A stretch of DNA of 64,000 nt from Pelosinus sp. UFO1 (GTDB taxonomy: Bacteria > Bacillota > Negativicutes > DSM-13327). The position numbers and the translations under genes were made by a program. This document shows positions 45,221 through 54,611 of this stretch, one piece after another. The notes beneath the pieces are model-generated. The model made no database searches. It was given only the letters and a program-made list of their open reading frames with translations, and was not told the origin of the DNA. The number at the start of each line of letters is the position of its first letter. Position 1 is the first letter of the stretch. The stretch spans positions 2,906,001 to 2,970,000 of the forward strand of contig NZ_CP008852.1 of assembly GCF_000725345.1 (NCBI RefSeq), written 5' to 3'.

Positions 45221-46261
45221 TTACATGTTATTTTTATTGCATAGACCTTTAAGATCCTCAATAAATTCCCTAACAGCATCCTCCTTTGTCGCCCAAGAGG
45301 TGACAAGGCGAATGGCAGAGTGCTCCGAGTCCACCTGTGACCAAACATAAAAAGAATACTTTTCCTGAAGCTTTGTTATTATTCCATTGGGCAATATAGG
45401 AAAAATTTGATTCGACGGGGAATGAGTTAGGAACAAATAACCTGCCTGGCTAATTCCCTCCCTTAGTAAACTTGCCATCTCATTGGCGTGTGTTGCCAAG
45501 TCAAAGTACAAACCATCTCTGAAAAGCTCTAGAAACTGTATCCCAAGCAACCTCCCCTTGGCAAGGAGTGCTCCTTTTTGCTTCATATGAAAGCGGAAAT
45601 CCTCTTTAAGAGAATCTCGGCAAATAACAAGAGCTTCGCCCATGAGAGCACCATTCTTGGTTCCCCCTATGTAAAAAGCATCAACTAACATCGCTAGATC
45701 AGAAAGTTCCATGTCATTTTCATTAGAACATAGGGCGGAACCTAGCCTTGCCCCATCCACGTATAAAAAAAGTTGATTCTCTCGGCAAAACTGACTTAAC
45801 TCTGCTAATTCTTTCTTTTTGTAGATTGACCCAATTTCTGTAGGATTTGAAATATAAACCAATTTTGGCTTCACCATATGCTCGTCAGCGTGAATCTCTA
45901 AGACTGTTTTGAGATGTTCTGGCCCTATTTTCCCATCCTGTACTTCAATAGAAATAATTTTGTGTCCTGTAGCCTCAATCGCTCCCGTTTCATGGACTAG
46001 AATATGACCTGTATTGGCTGCAATTGCCGCTTCATGTGGTCTTAAAAAAGCCGAAAGCGCAGTGAGATTTGTTTGTGTACCACCAGAAAATAAGTGAATA
46101 TCGATATCTTTTTTCTTAATGTTTTCCTTTAACAGCTCAACGGCCTTACGTGTATAATAATCTTCACCGTAACCTTCAACTTGCTCTAAGTTCGTTTCGA
46201 TTAGAGCACGCAATATTTTGGGATGAGCTCCTTCACTATAATCATTCTTGAAACTATACAT
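45221..46261 (-). CDS. ltaE: Low-specificity L-threonine aldolase
   Basis: PLP enzyme cleaving threonine/allo-threonine to glycine and acetaldehyde. 346 residues, beta-eliminating lyase fold: N-terminal FKNDYSEGAHPKIL, PLP contact SGGTQTN, HETGAIEATGHK, DGARLGSAL and the PLP lysine in GGTKNGAL (about residue 200). Monocistronic. Confidence 0.9.
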   Translation of the reverse strand: MYSFKNDYSEGAHPKILRALIETNLEQVEGYGEDYYTRKAVELLKENIKKKDIDIHLFSGGTQTNLTALSAFLRPHEAAIAANTGHILVHETGAIEATGHKIISIEVQDGKIGPEHLKTVLEIHADEHMVKPKLVYISNPTEIGSIYKKKELAELSQFCRENQLFLYVDGARLGSALCSNENDMELSDLAMLVDAFYIGGTKNGALMGEALVICRDSLKEDFRFHMKQKGALLAKGRLLGIQFLELFRDGLYFDLATHANEMASLLREGISQAGYLFLTHSPSNQIFPILPNGIITKLQEKYSFYVWSQVDSEHSAIRLVTSWATKEDAVREFIEDLKGLCNKNNM

Positions 46262-46349
46262 TCTTCATCTATCCCCTTTGCTAATTAGCTTAGTATATTA
46301 TTTCATCAATACTTAGCATTTCCCCTTTTCACTTATGTAAAAAATATAA

Positions 46350-46385
46350 AAGACTTCAACGGAATATCCGCGAAGTCTTTCGAAG
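46350..46385 (-). terminator. Terminator of the ssu-aminotransferase-oxidase operon
   Basis: AAAGACTTC...GAAGTCTTT with inner CGGAatatCCG; T-rich on the minus strand. Confidence 0.8.
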
Positions 46386-46392
46386 CTTCTAT

Positions 46393-47811
46393 TTATATTA
46401 CTTCCTCTTTCTTCATATCAAAAATCTTGCCGGGATTTAAGATCAAATTAGGGTCAAATGCTTTTTTCACAGTTTTCATTAGTTCAAGTTCGGCCGGCTG
46501 AATGATGTTCTTTAAAAAATATTTGCGTTTAAAACCAATCCCATGTTCTCCCGACAGACGACCACCAAGTTGATATACTATCTCATACAGGCGATGCCGA
46601 AAAGTGCTAAGTTGCTCCTCCCATAGAGCTAATGGGCTCATTCCAGGAAAAATCCGTAAATGTATATTGCCATCGCCTGCATGCCCTGCAATACGAAACT
46701 CAAAGTCAAATTCAGTAATGAGAATTCCTAGTTTTTCAATAAGAATATTAATTTCATCGACAGGAACAACAATATCTTCAGAAATACCGACGGGATTGTT
46801 AACTTTAATAGCCGCCCCCCACTTCCTGCGTCCTTCCCATATTGTATCACCGTTAACTTTTTCAATACTCTTACAACCATGAGCATTACAAACTTGTGTA
46901 AGTCGCTCTTGTTTCCTCGTTAATTCCACTACATCTTGAGCCTCTAACTGTATAATTAAGCAATCACCCTCATCATCTTTAAATATCGGTTTCTTAAGAT
47001 AATTTTCGATGGCAATAACCGTCTGTTTATCAATCAATTCTAAGGAAATAGGATCAATCGAATCCTCTACTAAAATGCCCACCAAAGTAAGAGCCGTCTT
47101 GATGTCTGGAAATACTGCCAAAAAGCTGGGTAATAGAGGCGCAAGACGATGAAGTTTCAGAGTTATCTGGGTAATGATACCTAAAGTACCCTCAGATCCA
47201 ATGATTAATTTAACCAACCCATATCCTGTAGAATTCTTTTTTAAACGTCCGCCTAAGATAATGACCTCACCTTGCGGGGTTACGACTTCTAATTCGTACA
47301 CCTGATCTCCTGTAACCCCATACTTTACGGCCCGGTTACCACCAGCGTTTGTCGCCACATTGCCAGCAATCACACAATCATCGCTGCTACACGGATCTCC
47401 AGCATAAAGCAAACCATGTTTTTTTGCTTCCTGCTGAATTTGCAAAGTGGGAACGCCTGGTTCCACTACCATGTATCTTGCCTTAGAATCGACATGTAAG
47501 ATTTTATTCATACGACGTAAATCAATGACAATGCCTCCATGTATCGGCACCGCTCCTCCTGCAAGACCACTACCACCACCACGAGGTGTTATGGGAATCA
47601 ACTGACGATTGGCTAAACGGAGAATTTGAGCTACCTCATCCCTATTCCCGGGGAAAACTACAACTTCCGGTAACCACCGTCTGTCATCCTTAGTCCCAGC
47701 ATCGTGTGTATACTCACTTGATATAGTTTCACCAGCAATTACATGCTCACTACCAAGAGTTTCTCTCAATTCCAGTAAAGTTTCATTTGTTACATTGTTA
47801 TAAACCGTCAT
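46393..47811 (-). CDS. FAD-linked oxidase of the GlcD/D-lactate dehydrogenase family
   Basis: 472 residues: FAD-binding PCMH domain (TPRGGGSGLAGGAVP at about residues 75-89, GDPCSSDDCVIAGNVATNAGG at about 138-158) and a C-terminal FAD-oxidase domain with HAGDGNIHLR and SGEHGIGFKRKYF. It oxidises a 2-hydroxy acid (glycolate, D-lactate or similar). The start overlaps the aminotransferase stop (ATGA), so they are coupled. In this operon it may oxidise the carbon skeleton left after sulfur release or deamination (inference). Confidence 0.88.
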   Translation of the reverse strand: MTVYNNVTNETLLELRETLGSEHVIAGETISSEYTHDAGTKDDRRWLPEVVVFPGNRDEVAQILRLANRQLIPITPRGGGSGLAGGAVPIHGGIVIDLRRMNKILHVDSKARYMVVEPGVPTLQIQQEAKKHGLLYAGDPCSSDDCVIAGNVATNAGGNRAVKYGVTGDQVYELEVVTPQGEVIILGGRLKKNSTGYGLVKLIIGSEGTLGIITQITLKLHRLAPLLPSFLAVFPDIKTALTLVGILVEDSIDPISLELIDKQTVIAIENYLKKPIFKDDEGDCLIIQLEAQDVVELTRKQERLTQVCNAHGCKSIEKVNGDTIWEGRRKWGAAIKVNNPVGISEDIVVPVDEINILIEKLGILITEFDFEFRIAGHAGDGNIHLRIFPGMSPLALWEEQLSTFRHRLYEIVYQLGGRLSGEHGIGFKRKYFLKNIIQPAELELMKTVKKAFDPNLILNPGKIFDMKKEEVI

Positions 47812-49028
47812 TTTATAGTCTCCTTTTGCCCTCTTTGCAATAACTCTATTTTTTCAAGCCGTAAAAGAGCAGTTCGCAGTGTTTCTTCTGTTTTGCAAAA
47901 TGCAAAGCGCAATAAAAGTTGCCCATCTTTAGAAATATTCTGGTAAAAGCCGGATAAGGGCACAGCCGCCACCCCAATAGTTTCGATAAGTTGCTTGCTA
48001 AAAGCAACATCGTCGTCCCAGCCCAAATGACTAAAATCTGCCAACAAGAAATATCCCCCCTCGGGCACTAAGCAAGGAATGCCAAGTCTCTCTAACCCTT
48101 TAACTAATAGATCACGCCTGACCTTATAAGCATTTCTAAGGTCTTGATAATATGAGTCAGGAAAACCAATAGCCTCTATAGCAGCTTCTTGCAATGGTGC
48201 GGCAGCACTAATTGTTAAATAATTATGAGCAATTCGTATCCCTTTAGTAAGCTCAGGGGGAGCCACAACATATCCAAGACGCCAACCCGTTACACTGTAT
48301 GTTTTTGAAAATCCATTAACAATAATCGTACGTTCCCTCATCCCTGATAGTGTCCATAACCTAGGCGGATTGGTGTCATCAAAAACGATTTCATCATAAA
48401 TTTCATCAGTTATGGCCAATAAGCCATACCCCTTGCAGATATCTGCCACAATCGTAAGTTCTTCGATCTCAAAAACCCGCCCTGTAGGATTGTGCGGCGA
48501 ATTAATAAGAATAGCCTTTGTTCGAGGAGATAAGGCGGCTTCAATTGCCTCTCGTTCAATACGAAAGAGAGGTGGAGAAAGTTGTACATATACAGGTTTC
48601 CCTCCACAAAGAACAACATCTGGTGCATAAATAGTAAATGCTGGTTCCAAAATGATGACTTCATCATCAGGATTAACCACTGCGAGTAGAGATGCCGCAA
48701 TGCCTTCTGTTGCACCGCTGCAGATAGTAATTTCTGTTTCTGAGTCAAATTCCACATCATGTTGCTGGTCGAGTCTCTTGGCAATGCCAACGCGCAGTTC
48801 TAATACTCCCTGTGAAAGAGCATATTGATTGCAATCCGACTGTATTGCCTTTACTGCAGCGTCCTTAATTTCTATGGGTGCTGCAAAGTCAGGCGTTCCG
48901 CCACCTAGATTAATTGCTCCTCGCTCTTTAGCAAGAGCTGCAATTTCGCGAAATACAGGTAATTGTAAATTTTGAACTCGATTAGCCAAAGATATTGGAC
49001 GTTGTTTTTTATTTATTATCGTTCCCAT
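47808..49028 (-). CDS. Class I/II pyridoxal-phosphate aminotransferase
   Basis: 406 residues of the aspartate aminotransferase fold (KAT/methionine-aminotransferase-like): INLGGGTPDF, SGATEGIAAS, NSPHNPTGRV, DEIYDEIVF and PLP lysine in GFSKTYSVTGWRLGY. ATG 49028 follows AAGGAG; the frame extends 11 codons further. Linked to an SsuABC-type importer, it may transaminate a sulfur amino acid or a 2-oxo acid such as the methionine precursor; this is inference. Confidence 0.88.
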   Translation of the reverse strand: MGTIINKKQRPISLANRVQNLQLPVFREIAALAKERGAINLGGGTPDFAAPIEIKDAAVKAIQSDCNQYALSQGVLELRVGIAKRLDQQHDVEFDSETEITICSGATEGIAASLLAVVNPDDEVIILEPAFTIYAPDVVLCGGKPVYVQLSPPLFRIEREAIEAALSPRTKAILINSPHNPTGRVFEIEELTIVADICKGYGLLAITDEIYDEIVFDDTNPPRLWTLSGMRERTIIVNGFSKTYSVTGWRLGYVVAPPELTKGIRIAHNYLTISAAAPLQEAAIEAIGFPDSYYQDLRNAYKVRRDLLVKGLERLGIPCLVPEGGYFLLADFSHLGWDDDVAFSKQLIETIGVAAVPLSGFYQNISKDGQLLLRFAFCKTEETLRTALLRLEKIELLQRGQKETIK

Positions 49029-49066
49029 ACAATATAATCTCCTTCTTTTTACTTCAAACATAATCT

Positions 49067-49846
49067 CTAAATGGAATATTCAACCTTCTTCTTCTGAAAA
49101 TCCCCTTCATAATCTTCTTGCTTACTCATAACGCGATCTAAAATATATTTCTCAAAGTACATAAAATCATTATCCCTCACTCGCGGACGATCCAAGGTAA
49201 TTCGTACATCCATTCCAATCTTCCCCTGGTCAATAAAAATAACTCGATCAGCTAAAGCGACTGCTTCGCTCACATCATGGGTTACTAGAACCACGGTAAA
49301 TTGTTTTTGTACCCATAACCTTTCAATAAGTTGTTGCATTTCAATACGAGTTAAGGCATCCAAAGCCCCAAGAGGTTCATCTAATAAGAGTAATTTGGGA
49401 TCAGCTGCTAAAGCACGAGCTAAGGCTACCCGTTGTTTCTGACCACCGGATAAGACATAAGGCCATTCATTGATTCGATCAACTAAGCCAACTTCTCGTA
49501 GAGCGGCCCTAGCAATTTCTTCATTCTTGTTAACGGCACCAATTTGCACATTTTTTAGTACCTTTTTCCATGGCAATAAGCGGGCTTCTTGAAACAAAAC
49601 TCGTGTTTCAGCATTGATGCCATCAACCACATGATCATTTAAATAAACATTGCCTTCTGTAGGTTGTTCAAGTCCTGCAATCAATCTTAGCAAGGTACTT
49701 TTTCCACAGCCACTTCTACCTACGACGGCAACAAATTCGCCTTCTTTAATTGCTAATTCTACATCTTGCAAGACTGAAATATCACCAAATTTCTTAGTAA
49801 GATTTTGTATATTGAGATGTATCGTCTTTTTATTTACTTGCATCAA
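49067..49846 (-). CDS. ssuB: Sulfonate/taurine-type ABC transporter ATP-binding protein
   Basis: 259 residues: Walker [10 protein letters not shown], signature [15 protein letters not shown], Walker [14 protein letters not shown]-loop VTHDVSEA. The [12 protein letters not shown] segment is typical of the nitrate/sulfonate/taurine class. Four bases after the permease gene. Confidence 0.9.
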   Translation of the reverse strand: MMQVNKKTIHLNIQNLTKKFGDISVLQDVELAIKEGEFVAVVGRSGCGKSTLLRLIAGLEQPTEGNVYLNDHVVDGINAETRVLFQEARLLPWKKVLKNVQIGAVNKNEEIARAALREVGLVDRINEWPYVLSGGQKQRVALARALAADPKLLLLDEPLGALDALTRIEMQQLIERLWVQKQFTVVLVTHDVSEAVALADRVIFIDQGKIGMDVRITLDRPRVRDNDFMYFEKYILDRVMSKQEDYEGDFQKKKVEYSI

Positions 49847-49850
49847 GATT

Positions 49851-50636
49851 TCACCACCCGCTATTTTTAATGTTGCGCCATTCTAACCATCTTTGCTCCA
49901 TTTTTTTAGCGATTATATCAGAGCTTTTACCAAGTAACGCATAGATAATAATACTTAATATAATTACATCCATTAGCATAAATTCTCTGGCATTCATTGC
50001 CATATATCCAATTCCAGAATTGGCAGCCACTGTCTCTGCAACAATGAGTGTAAGCCACATGATGCCTAGAGCATAACGTACACCTACTAAAATTGAGGCC
50101 AGGGATCCTGGTAAAATAATTTCCCAAAATAAAGAAAATCCTTTTAATCCATATACTTTTCCCATTTCGATGAGCCCAGGATCGATGGAGCGAATTCCAT
50201 GGAAGGTATTTAAATAAATAGGGAAAAATACGCCTAAAGAAACAAGTACTAATTTGACTTCTTCGCCAATGCCAAACCATAAAATCAGCAATGGAATTAA
50301 AGCAAGATGAGGAATATTTCGTATCATTTGCACTGAGGAATCGATTAACTTTTCCGCACTAGGGGATAGCCCATTGAGTAATCCCAATAGCAAACCAATC
50401 CCTCCCCCAATAATAAAACCACTCAATGCCCTTTGTGTACTTGTTATAACATAACCAATCAATTCTCCCGTTTTTATCATCTTAATAAATGTATCTACTA
50501 TTTTTAACGGCTGTGGCAGTATTTTGGAGGATATGACACCATCGCCCGTTAATACTTGCCAACCAATGACCACAAAAATAGGAATCAACCAAGGAATGAA
50601 TTGATTGATCCAATTTTTTCTATTGTTTCTTCCCAT
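49851..50636 (-). CDS. ssuC: Sulfonate/taurine-type ABC transporter permease
   Basis: 261 residues, about six hydrophobic segments, with the EAA-type loop [33 protein letters not shown], as in SsuC/TauC. Middle gene of the SBP-permease-ATPase operon. Confidence 0.9.
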   Translation of the reverse strand: MGRNNRKNWINQFIPWLIPIFVVIGWQVLTGDGVISSKILPQPLKIVDTFIKMIKTGELIGYVITSTQRALSGFIIGGGIGLLLGLLNGLSPSAEKLIDSSVQMIRNIPHLALIPLLILWFGIGEEVKLVLVSLGVFFPIYLNTFHGIRSIDPGLIEMGKVYGLKGFSLFWEIILPGSLASILVGVRYALGIMWLTLIVAETVAANSGIGYMAMNAREFMLMDVIILSIIIYALLGKSSDIIAKKMEQRWLEWRNIKNSGW

Positions 50637-50653
50637 TTGAAATCTCCCTACTT

Positions 50654-51694
50654 TTATTTTCCTTTATTCTCTAGTAATTTTTTTATTTCTTCATCAAATG
50701 CATTACTCCAGAAGGAACTGACATCGATTTTATTTTTCAATACCCCAGCTCCTAAAAATACATCGGCAACATCTTGTTCTGAAGCAATGGCCTGCATAGA
50801 AGTTGGTTTCACCTTATTAGGACGTTGTGCATTTCCTTCTTTGAATGTAATCAGTGATTGTTCAAAAGGCTCATGGGTATTCACTGCAATAATCTCTGCC
50901 CATTTTTCAGGATTGGCAGCAGCCCATTCATAAGATTTGTCTAATCTTGACAGATAATCAACAATTGCAGCATGTTTTGCCGGATCATTGATGGCATCTG
51001 GCGTCGCCTCAATCATAAAGTTTCCGGAAAGGATATCTTTAGCACTAACCAAAACAGTAGCACCTTGCTGATGTGCTGTAATGATCGCATTTCCGTACCC
51101 TGCTAACGCATCCACTTTACCCCCAACTAAGGCAATCAATCCATCCGAAGTTGACATTTGGACCGGAATGATATCATCCCAAGTCATTCCTGCTTGTTTC
51201 AGCATTTTCAATAGGAAATATTGAGAAGTGGTCGCTTTTACATAAGCAACCTTTTTCCCTTTTAAATCAGCCATTGCTTTAATATTTGACCCTTTAGGAA
51301 CAACTAATTCTTGATTTAATGTAGTTCCTTCATAGAATCCGATGACCTTAAAATTACCTCCATTACCTGATTGTGAAGCAAAGATTGGTGGAATTTCACT
51401 ACTAGTTGCCAGATCCAAATGATTCGCTGCCATGGCTTCTAGTTGCATATTCCCTCCTTGAAAGACACTATATTCTACCTTATAAGGTGTATTTTGAAGA
51501 CCTGCTGCCTTGAGACCTTCTTGAGATCTTGCCCAGCCAGTCTCTCCCATTCTAATTGTAACTTTACTCAAATCAACGGAAGAAGTAGCTACATTTCTCT
51601 TGCTATCAGCATCACTTGTAGCTGAATTGGTTCCACAACCTGCTAATGCTACTAGAACGGAGAATAGAAGCAACATACTTTTTATTATTTTCAT
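50654..51694 (-). CDS. ssuA: Aliphatic sulfonate-type ABC substrate-binding lipoprotein
   Basis: 346 residues. Lipobox LAGC (Cys about residue 19), then the SsuA/NMT1-like fold: VEYSVFQGGNMQLEAMAANHLDLATSSE, VPKGSNIKAMADLKGKKVA. ATG 51694 is the second in-frame start, placed after GGAGGG. Ligand probably an organosulfur compound, by family and by association with cysK and nitrogenase-like genes; nitrate or pyrimidine precursors are alternatives. Preceded by an attenuator that shares a motif with the nitrogenase-like operon. Confidence 0.85.
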   Translation of the reverse strand: MKIIKSMLLLFSVLVALAGCGTNSATSDADSKRNVATSSVDLSKVTIRMGETGWARSQEGLKAAGLQNTPYKVEYSVFQGGNMQLEAMAANHLDLATSSEIPPIFASQSGNGGNFKVIGFYEGTTLNQELVVPKGSNIKAMADLKGKKVAYVKATTSQYFLLKMLKQAGMTWDDIIPVQMSTSDGLIALVGGKVDALAGYGNAIITAHQQGATVLVSAKDILSGNFMIEATPDAINDPAKHAAIVDYLSRLDKSYEWAAANPEKWAEIIAVNTHEPFEQSLITFKEGNAQRPNKVKPTSMQAIASEQDVADVFLGAGVLKNKIDVSSFWSNAFDEEIKKLLENKGK

Positions 51695-51733
51695 ATTGAT
51701 ACCCTCCATTTTTAATTATTTTTTAAACAAATA

Positions 51734-51790
51734 GAAAAAGACTAAAGATGTATAGAAATACACCCTCAGTCTTCAGTTATCTGATCAACT
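51734..51790 (-). promoter_or_regulatory. Attenuator leader A (shared motif) before ssuA
   Basis: Minus strand: TTGATCAG-ATAA-CTGAAGACT, then a stem-loop (AGACTGAGGGTGTA / TATACATCTTTAGTCT) and TTTTTCTATTTG. The small UCAG/CUGA hairpin abuts the terminator stem as in leaders B1, B2 and C. Confidence 0.7.
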
Positions 51791-51906
51791 AAGATAAATT
51801 CATGATTAAGTTATCGTAAGCACAATATTAGCTTGGGACTACCCCCATCACTATAGTAAAAACTGTATCCATTCAACCGCTTTAACAATGAATATATTTT
51901 CCCCCT

Positions 51907-52623
51907 TCAAGACAATCCTTGACTTGTTACAAGCTTAATATTTGTCGTCTCCTGATAGGGATTTTCACTGACAGCAACACCGAACAAAAAATTTGTTGCC
52001 TTAACGATAAATTTTGCAACTTCGGCAATATTTTCCGTTATCTGGGTCGATCCGTAGGAACGACACATTGAAACACTACTTTGTTTACCCAAACCGATTG
52101 TTATCATTCTCATTAATCCACTCTTATAATCATTAGAAAAACCCCCATGTAATTTCCTCCGATTCACGACTATGATACCATCAGCTTCATAGGCATAGCG
52201 ATCAATAAATACGGGTATTCCCTGAGGAGTCTCACCAATGAGGATAGTTTCCATTGTTACATAGATAGGAGCACCTATAGCCCTTTCTGTAATTCCTATA
52301 GCTTCTAAAGCATGCCTTTGTTCATCAGCCGAAAGCCGCTGACCACCACTAATTGCCGGTACGATAAAAGGTTCTGCTCCCACTGATCGCAGTCTAGCAA
52401 TTAACACTTTGAGCATTTCAACTAGGTTACTCATTCCTTGATTTGCAACAGCCACTGCAATCTTTTGCCTTGGAATAATTTTCATCAAAACTTCTAAAGC
52501 ATCAATTTCGACGATTAGCTCTGCTCTCACATCTACCGAATGTTTGTTTCCTCGTAATTGTTTCCCCTTAAACAAAGGAGGCAAAGCAATAATACGAGGA
52601 AGATTATTTTTATTGGCACTCAT
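51907..52623 (-). CDS. Shortened LarA-like (DUF2088) protein
   Basis: 238 residues resembling only the N-terminal half of nickel-dependent lactate racemase-like proteins (normally ~420): VANQGMSNLVEMLK, VPAISGG...EQRHALEAIGI, NRRKLHGGFSNDYKSGLMRMITIGLGKQ, and FLFGVAVSENPYQETTNIKLV. It stops just where the family's second domain should begin, with no trace of the rest before ssuA. It is either a truncated gene or a one-domain variant. Start ATG is 12 bases after the ABC ATPase gene. Confidence 0.65.
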   Translation of the reverse strand: MSANKNNLPRIIALPPLFKGKQLRGNKHSVDVRAELIVEIDALEVLMKIIPRQKIAVAVANQGMSNLVEMLKVLIARLRSVGAEPFIVPAISGGQRLSADEQRHALEAIGITERAIGAPIYVTMETILIGETPQGIPVFIDRYAYEADGIIVVNRRKLHGGFSNDYKSGLMRMITIGLGKQSSVSMCRSYGSTQITENIAEVAKFIVKATNFLFGVAVSENPYQETTNIKLVTSQGLS

Positions 52624-52635
52624 AAGCTATCTCTC

Positions 52636-53523
52636 CTATAACGCTGCCGACGTCGATATGGCTTCCGCTATATTTTGATCTGAAAGTTGTTTTTCAGCCA
52701 GAACAGCTGGTTGGTTTTGCAGAAGCTCCCAAATCTTATGCCGTACCCACCCAAAGTCAGCAGATGAACGAATACCATCCCGGGGGCGCGGTAGATTAAT
52801 GCTAACAATTTCCTTGATACTTCCAGGATTGGTAGACATGACCGCCACCCGATCTGCTAAAAATACTGCTTCATCAATACCATGAGTAACAAATATAATT
52901 GTTTTTTTGGTTTTTTCCCAAATACGCAACAGTTCTTCCTGCAAAACTTCTCGAGTCTGGGCATCGACGGCCGCAAAAGGTTCATCCATCAATAAAACCT
53001 CAGGATCATAAGCCAAGGCTCTAGCAATGGCCACGCGTTGTTTCATCCCTCCAGAGAGTTCATGGGGATACCGATCTTCAAAATTGTGTAATCCAACCAA
53101 TTCAATATACTTCTGACTAATTTCTGCTCTTTGCTTTTGGGGAACTTTCTTTACCGCTAGACCAAATTCAACATTCTTCCGCACTGTCCGCCAGGGAAAA
53201 AGTGCATACCCTTGTAATACAATTCCTCTATCTAACGCTGGCCCAGTAATAAGCTTATTGTCAATAAATATTTCTCCCGAACTCGGCTTTGCAAGTCCAG
53301 CAATCATATCTAAAAAAGTTGATTTTCCACAACCACTTGGTCCAACAATTGCTAAAAACTCACCTTTCTTTACAGTGAGATCTAATTGTTTAATAGCCTG
53401 AAATTCTGTAGGTTTATCATCAGATTTTCTTTTGATTTGATATATACGATTGATATTACGGGCTACAATTTTTGCCGTTTTTTCCTCAACCTGGACCGCA
53501 GGCACCTCTCCCTCTCTCGACAT
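52636..53523 (-). CDS. Second nitrate/sulfonate/taurine-type ABC ATPase, without adjacent permease
   Basis: 295 residues: Walker A GPSGCGKST (about residues 59-67), signature [15 protein letters not shown], Walker B VLLMDEPFAAVD, H-loop VTHGIDEA. It has an N-terminal extension of ~30 residues. The permease and binding protein that normally accompany such an ATPase are absent; the nearest are ssuA/ssuC 1-2 kb downstream, which already have SsuB. It may be the relic of a second importer or an alternative ATPase. Confidence 0.88.
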   Translation of the reverse strand: MSREGEVPAVQVEEKTAKIVARNINRIYQIKRKSDDKPTEFQAIKQLDLTVKKGEFLAIVGPSGCGKSTFLDMIAGLAKPSSGEIFIDNKLITGPALDRGIVLQGYALFPWRTVRKNVEFGLAVKKVPQKQRAEISQKYIELVGLHNFEDRYPHELSGGMKQRVAIARALAYDPEVLLMDEPFAAVDAQTREVLQEELLRIWEKTKKTIIFVTHGIDEAVFLADRVAVMSTNPGSIKEIVSINLPRPRDGIRSSADFGWVRHKIWELLQNQPAVLAEKQLSDQNIAEAISTSAAL

Positions 53524-53551
53524 ATACCTCAGCTCCTTAAAGATAATTTTA

Positions 53552-53590
53552 AAAGGTCAAGTCCCCTCCTTAAGGGAACTTGACCTCTAG
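53552..53590 (-). terminator. Terminator between cysK and the ABC ATPase gene
   Basis: AGGTCAAGTTCCC / GGGGACTTGACCT arms; on the minus strand followed by TTTTAAAATTATC. It may divide the nitrogenase-like operon from the downstream genes or attenuate them. Confidence 0.7.
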
Positions 53591-53644
53591 TTTCCTAGTC
53601 AGACAAGTTATTCGTTCTAATTCTAATAACTTTGTTTTGAAAAA

Positions 53645-54574
53645 TTAGCTTTCTTGAAAAAGCACAGTACTAAGATACCTTTCCCCTGTATCCGGCAATA
53701 TCGTCACAATTAATTTCCCCTCATTTTCTTTACGTTTAGCAATTTGGAGAGCCGCAAATGTTGCAGCCCCAGAAGAAATTCCCACTAATATACCTTCTTC
53801 TTTTGCAAGAAGCCTAGCAGTATCTAAAGCTTCATCATTCTTGACTTTATAAATTTCATCAACAATGGGAAGGTTTAATACTTTAGGAACAAATCCTGCT
53901 CCAATCCCTTGAATTTTATGCGGTCCTGGCTGACCTCCAGAAAGAACAGGGGAATCAAAAGGCTCTACAGCAACTACCTGAATCGTCGGTTTACGTTTTT
54001 TAAGTACTTCACCAACACCCGTAATGGTACCACCAGTACCTACACCACCGATGATAATATCGACTTTACCATCAGTATCTTTCCATATTTCTTCGGCAGT
54101 AATTGCCCGATGAATCTCTGGATTGGCTGGATTGTTAAATTGCTGTGGAATAAAAGAATTTGGAGTTTGCGCTGCTAATTCTTCCGCTTTACGTATTGCT
54201 CCCTTCATTCCTTCACTACCTGGGCTCAATACTAATTCTGCCCCATATGCTTTCAATAAGTTACGCCGTTCAATACTCATAGTGTCAGGCATTGTTAATA
54301 TCAATCGATAACCTTTAGCTGCAGCGATGAAAGCCAGGGCAATTCCGGTATTACCACTCGTCGGCTCAATAATGACCGTATCTTCTTTAATAAGTCCTTT
54401 TTCTTCAGCATCTTTAATCATACTAAAACCAATACGATCTTTTATACTGCCACCAGGATTAAAAGATTCTAATTTAACGACAACGTCAGCTTTCGATCCT
54501 TGGGAGACTTTGTTAATTCTAAGTAGTGGTGTACCACCGATTAATTCTGTAATATTATTAGAAATTTTTGACAT
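53645..54574 (-). CDS. cysK: Cysteine synthase (O-acetylserine sulfhydrylase)
   Basis: 309 residues; PLP lysine K45 in [22 protein letters not shown] (about 71-81), [10 protein letters not shown] phosphate loop, and [11 protein letters not shown]. It converts O-acetylserine and sulfide to cysteine (possibly thiols to S-alkylcysteine). ATG 54574 follows GAGGAG. It is 37 bases after the nitrogenase-like D gene, so sulfide capture is genetically tied to that reductase. Confidence 0.95.
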   Translation of the reverse strand: MSKISNNITELIGGTPLLRINKVSQGSKADVVVKLESFNPGGSIKDRIGFSMIKDAEEKGLIKEDTVIIEPTSGNTGIALAFIAAAKGYRLILTMPDTMSIERRNLLKAYGAELVLSPGSEGMKGAIRKAEELAAQTPNSFIPQQFNNPANPEIHRAITAEEIWKDTDGKVDIIIGGVGTGGTITGVGEVLKKRKPTIQVVAVEPFDSPVLSGGQPGPHKIQGIGAGFVPKVLNLPIVDEIYKVKNDEALDTARLLAKEEGILVGISSGAATFAALQIAKRKENEGKLIVTILPDTGERYLSTVLFQES

Positions 54575-54611
54575 ACCATTCACTCCTCTTATTTTTTACT
54601 TATGCTTTACA

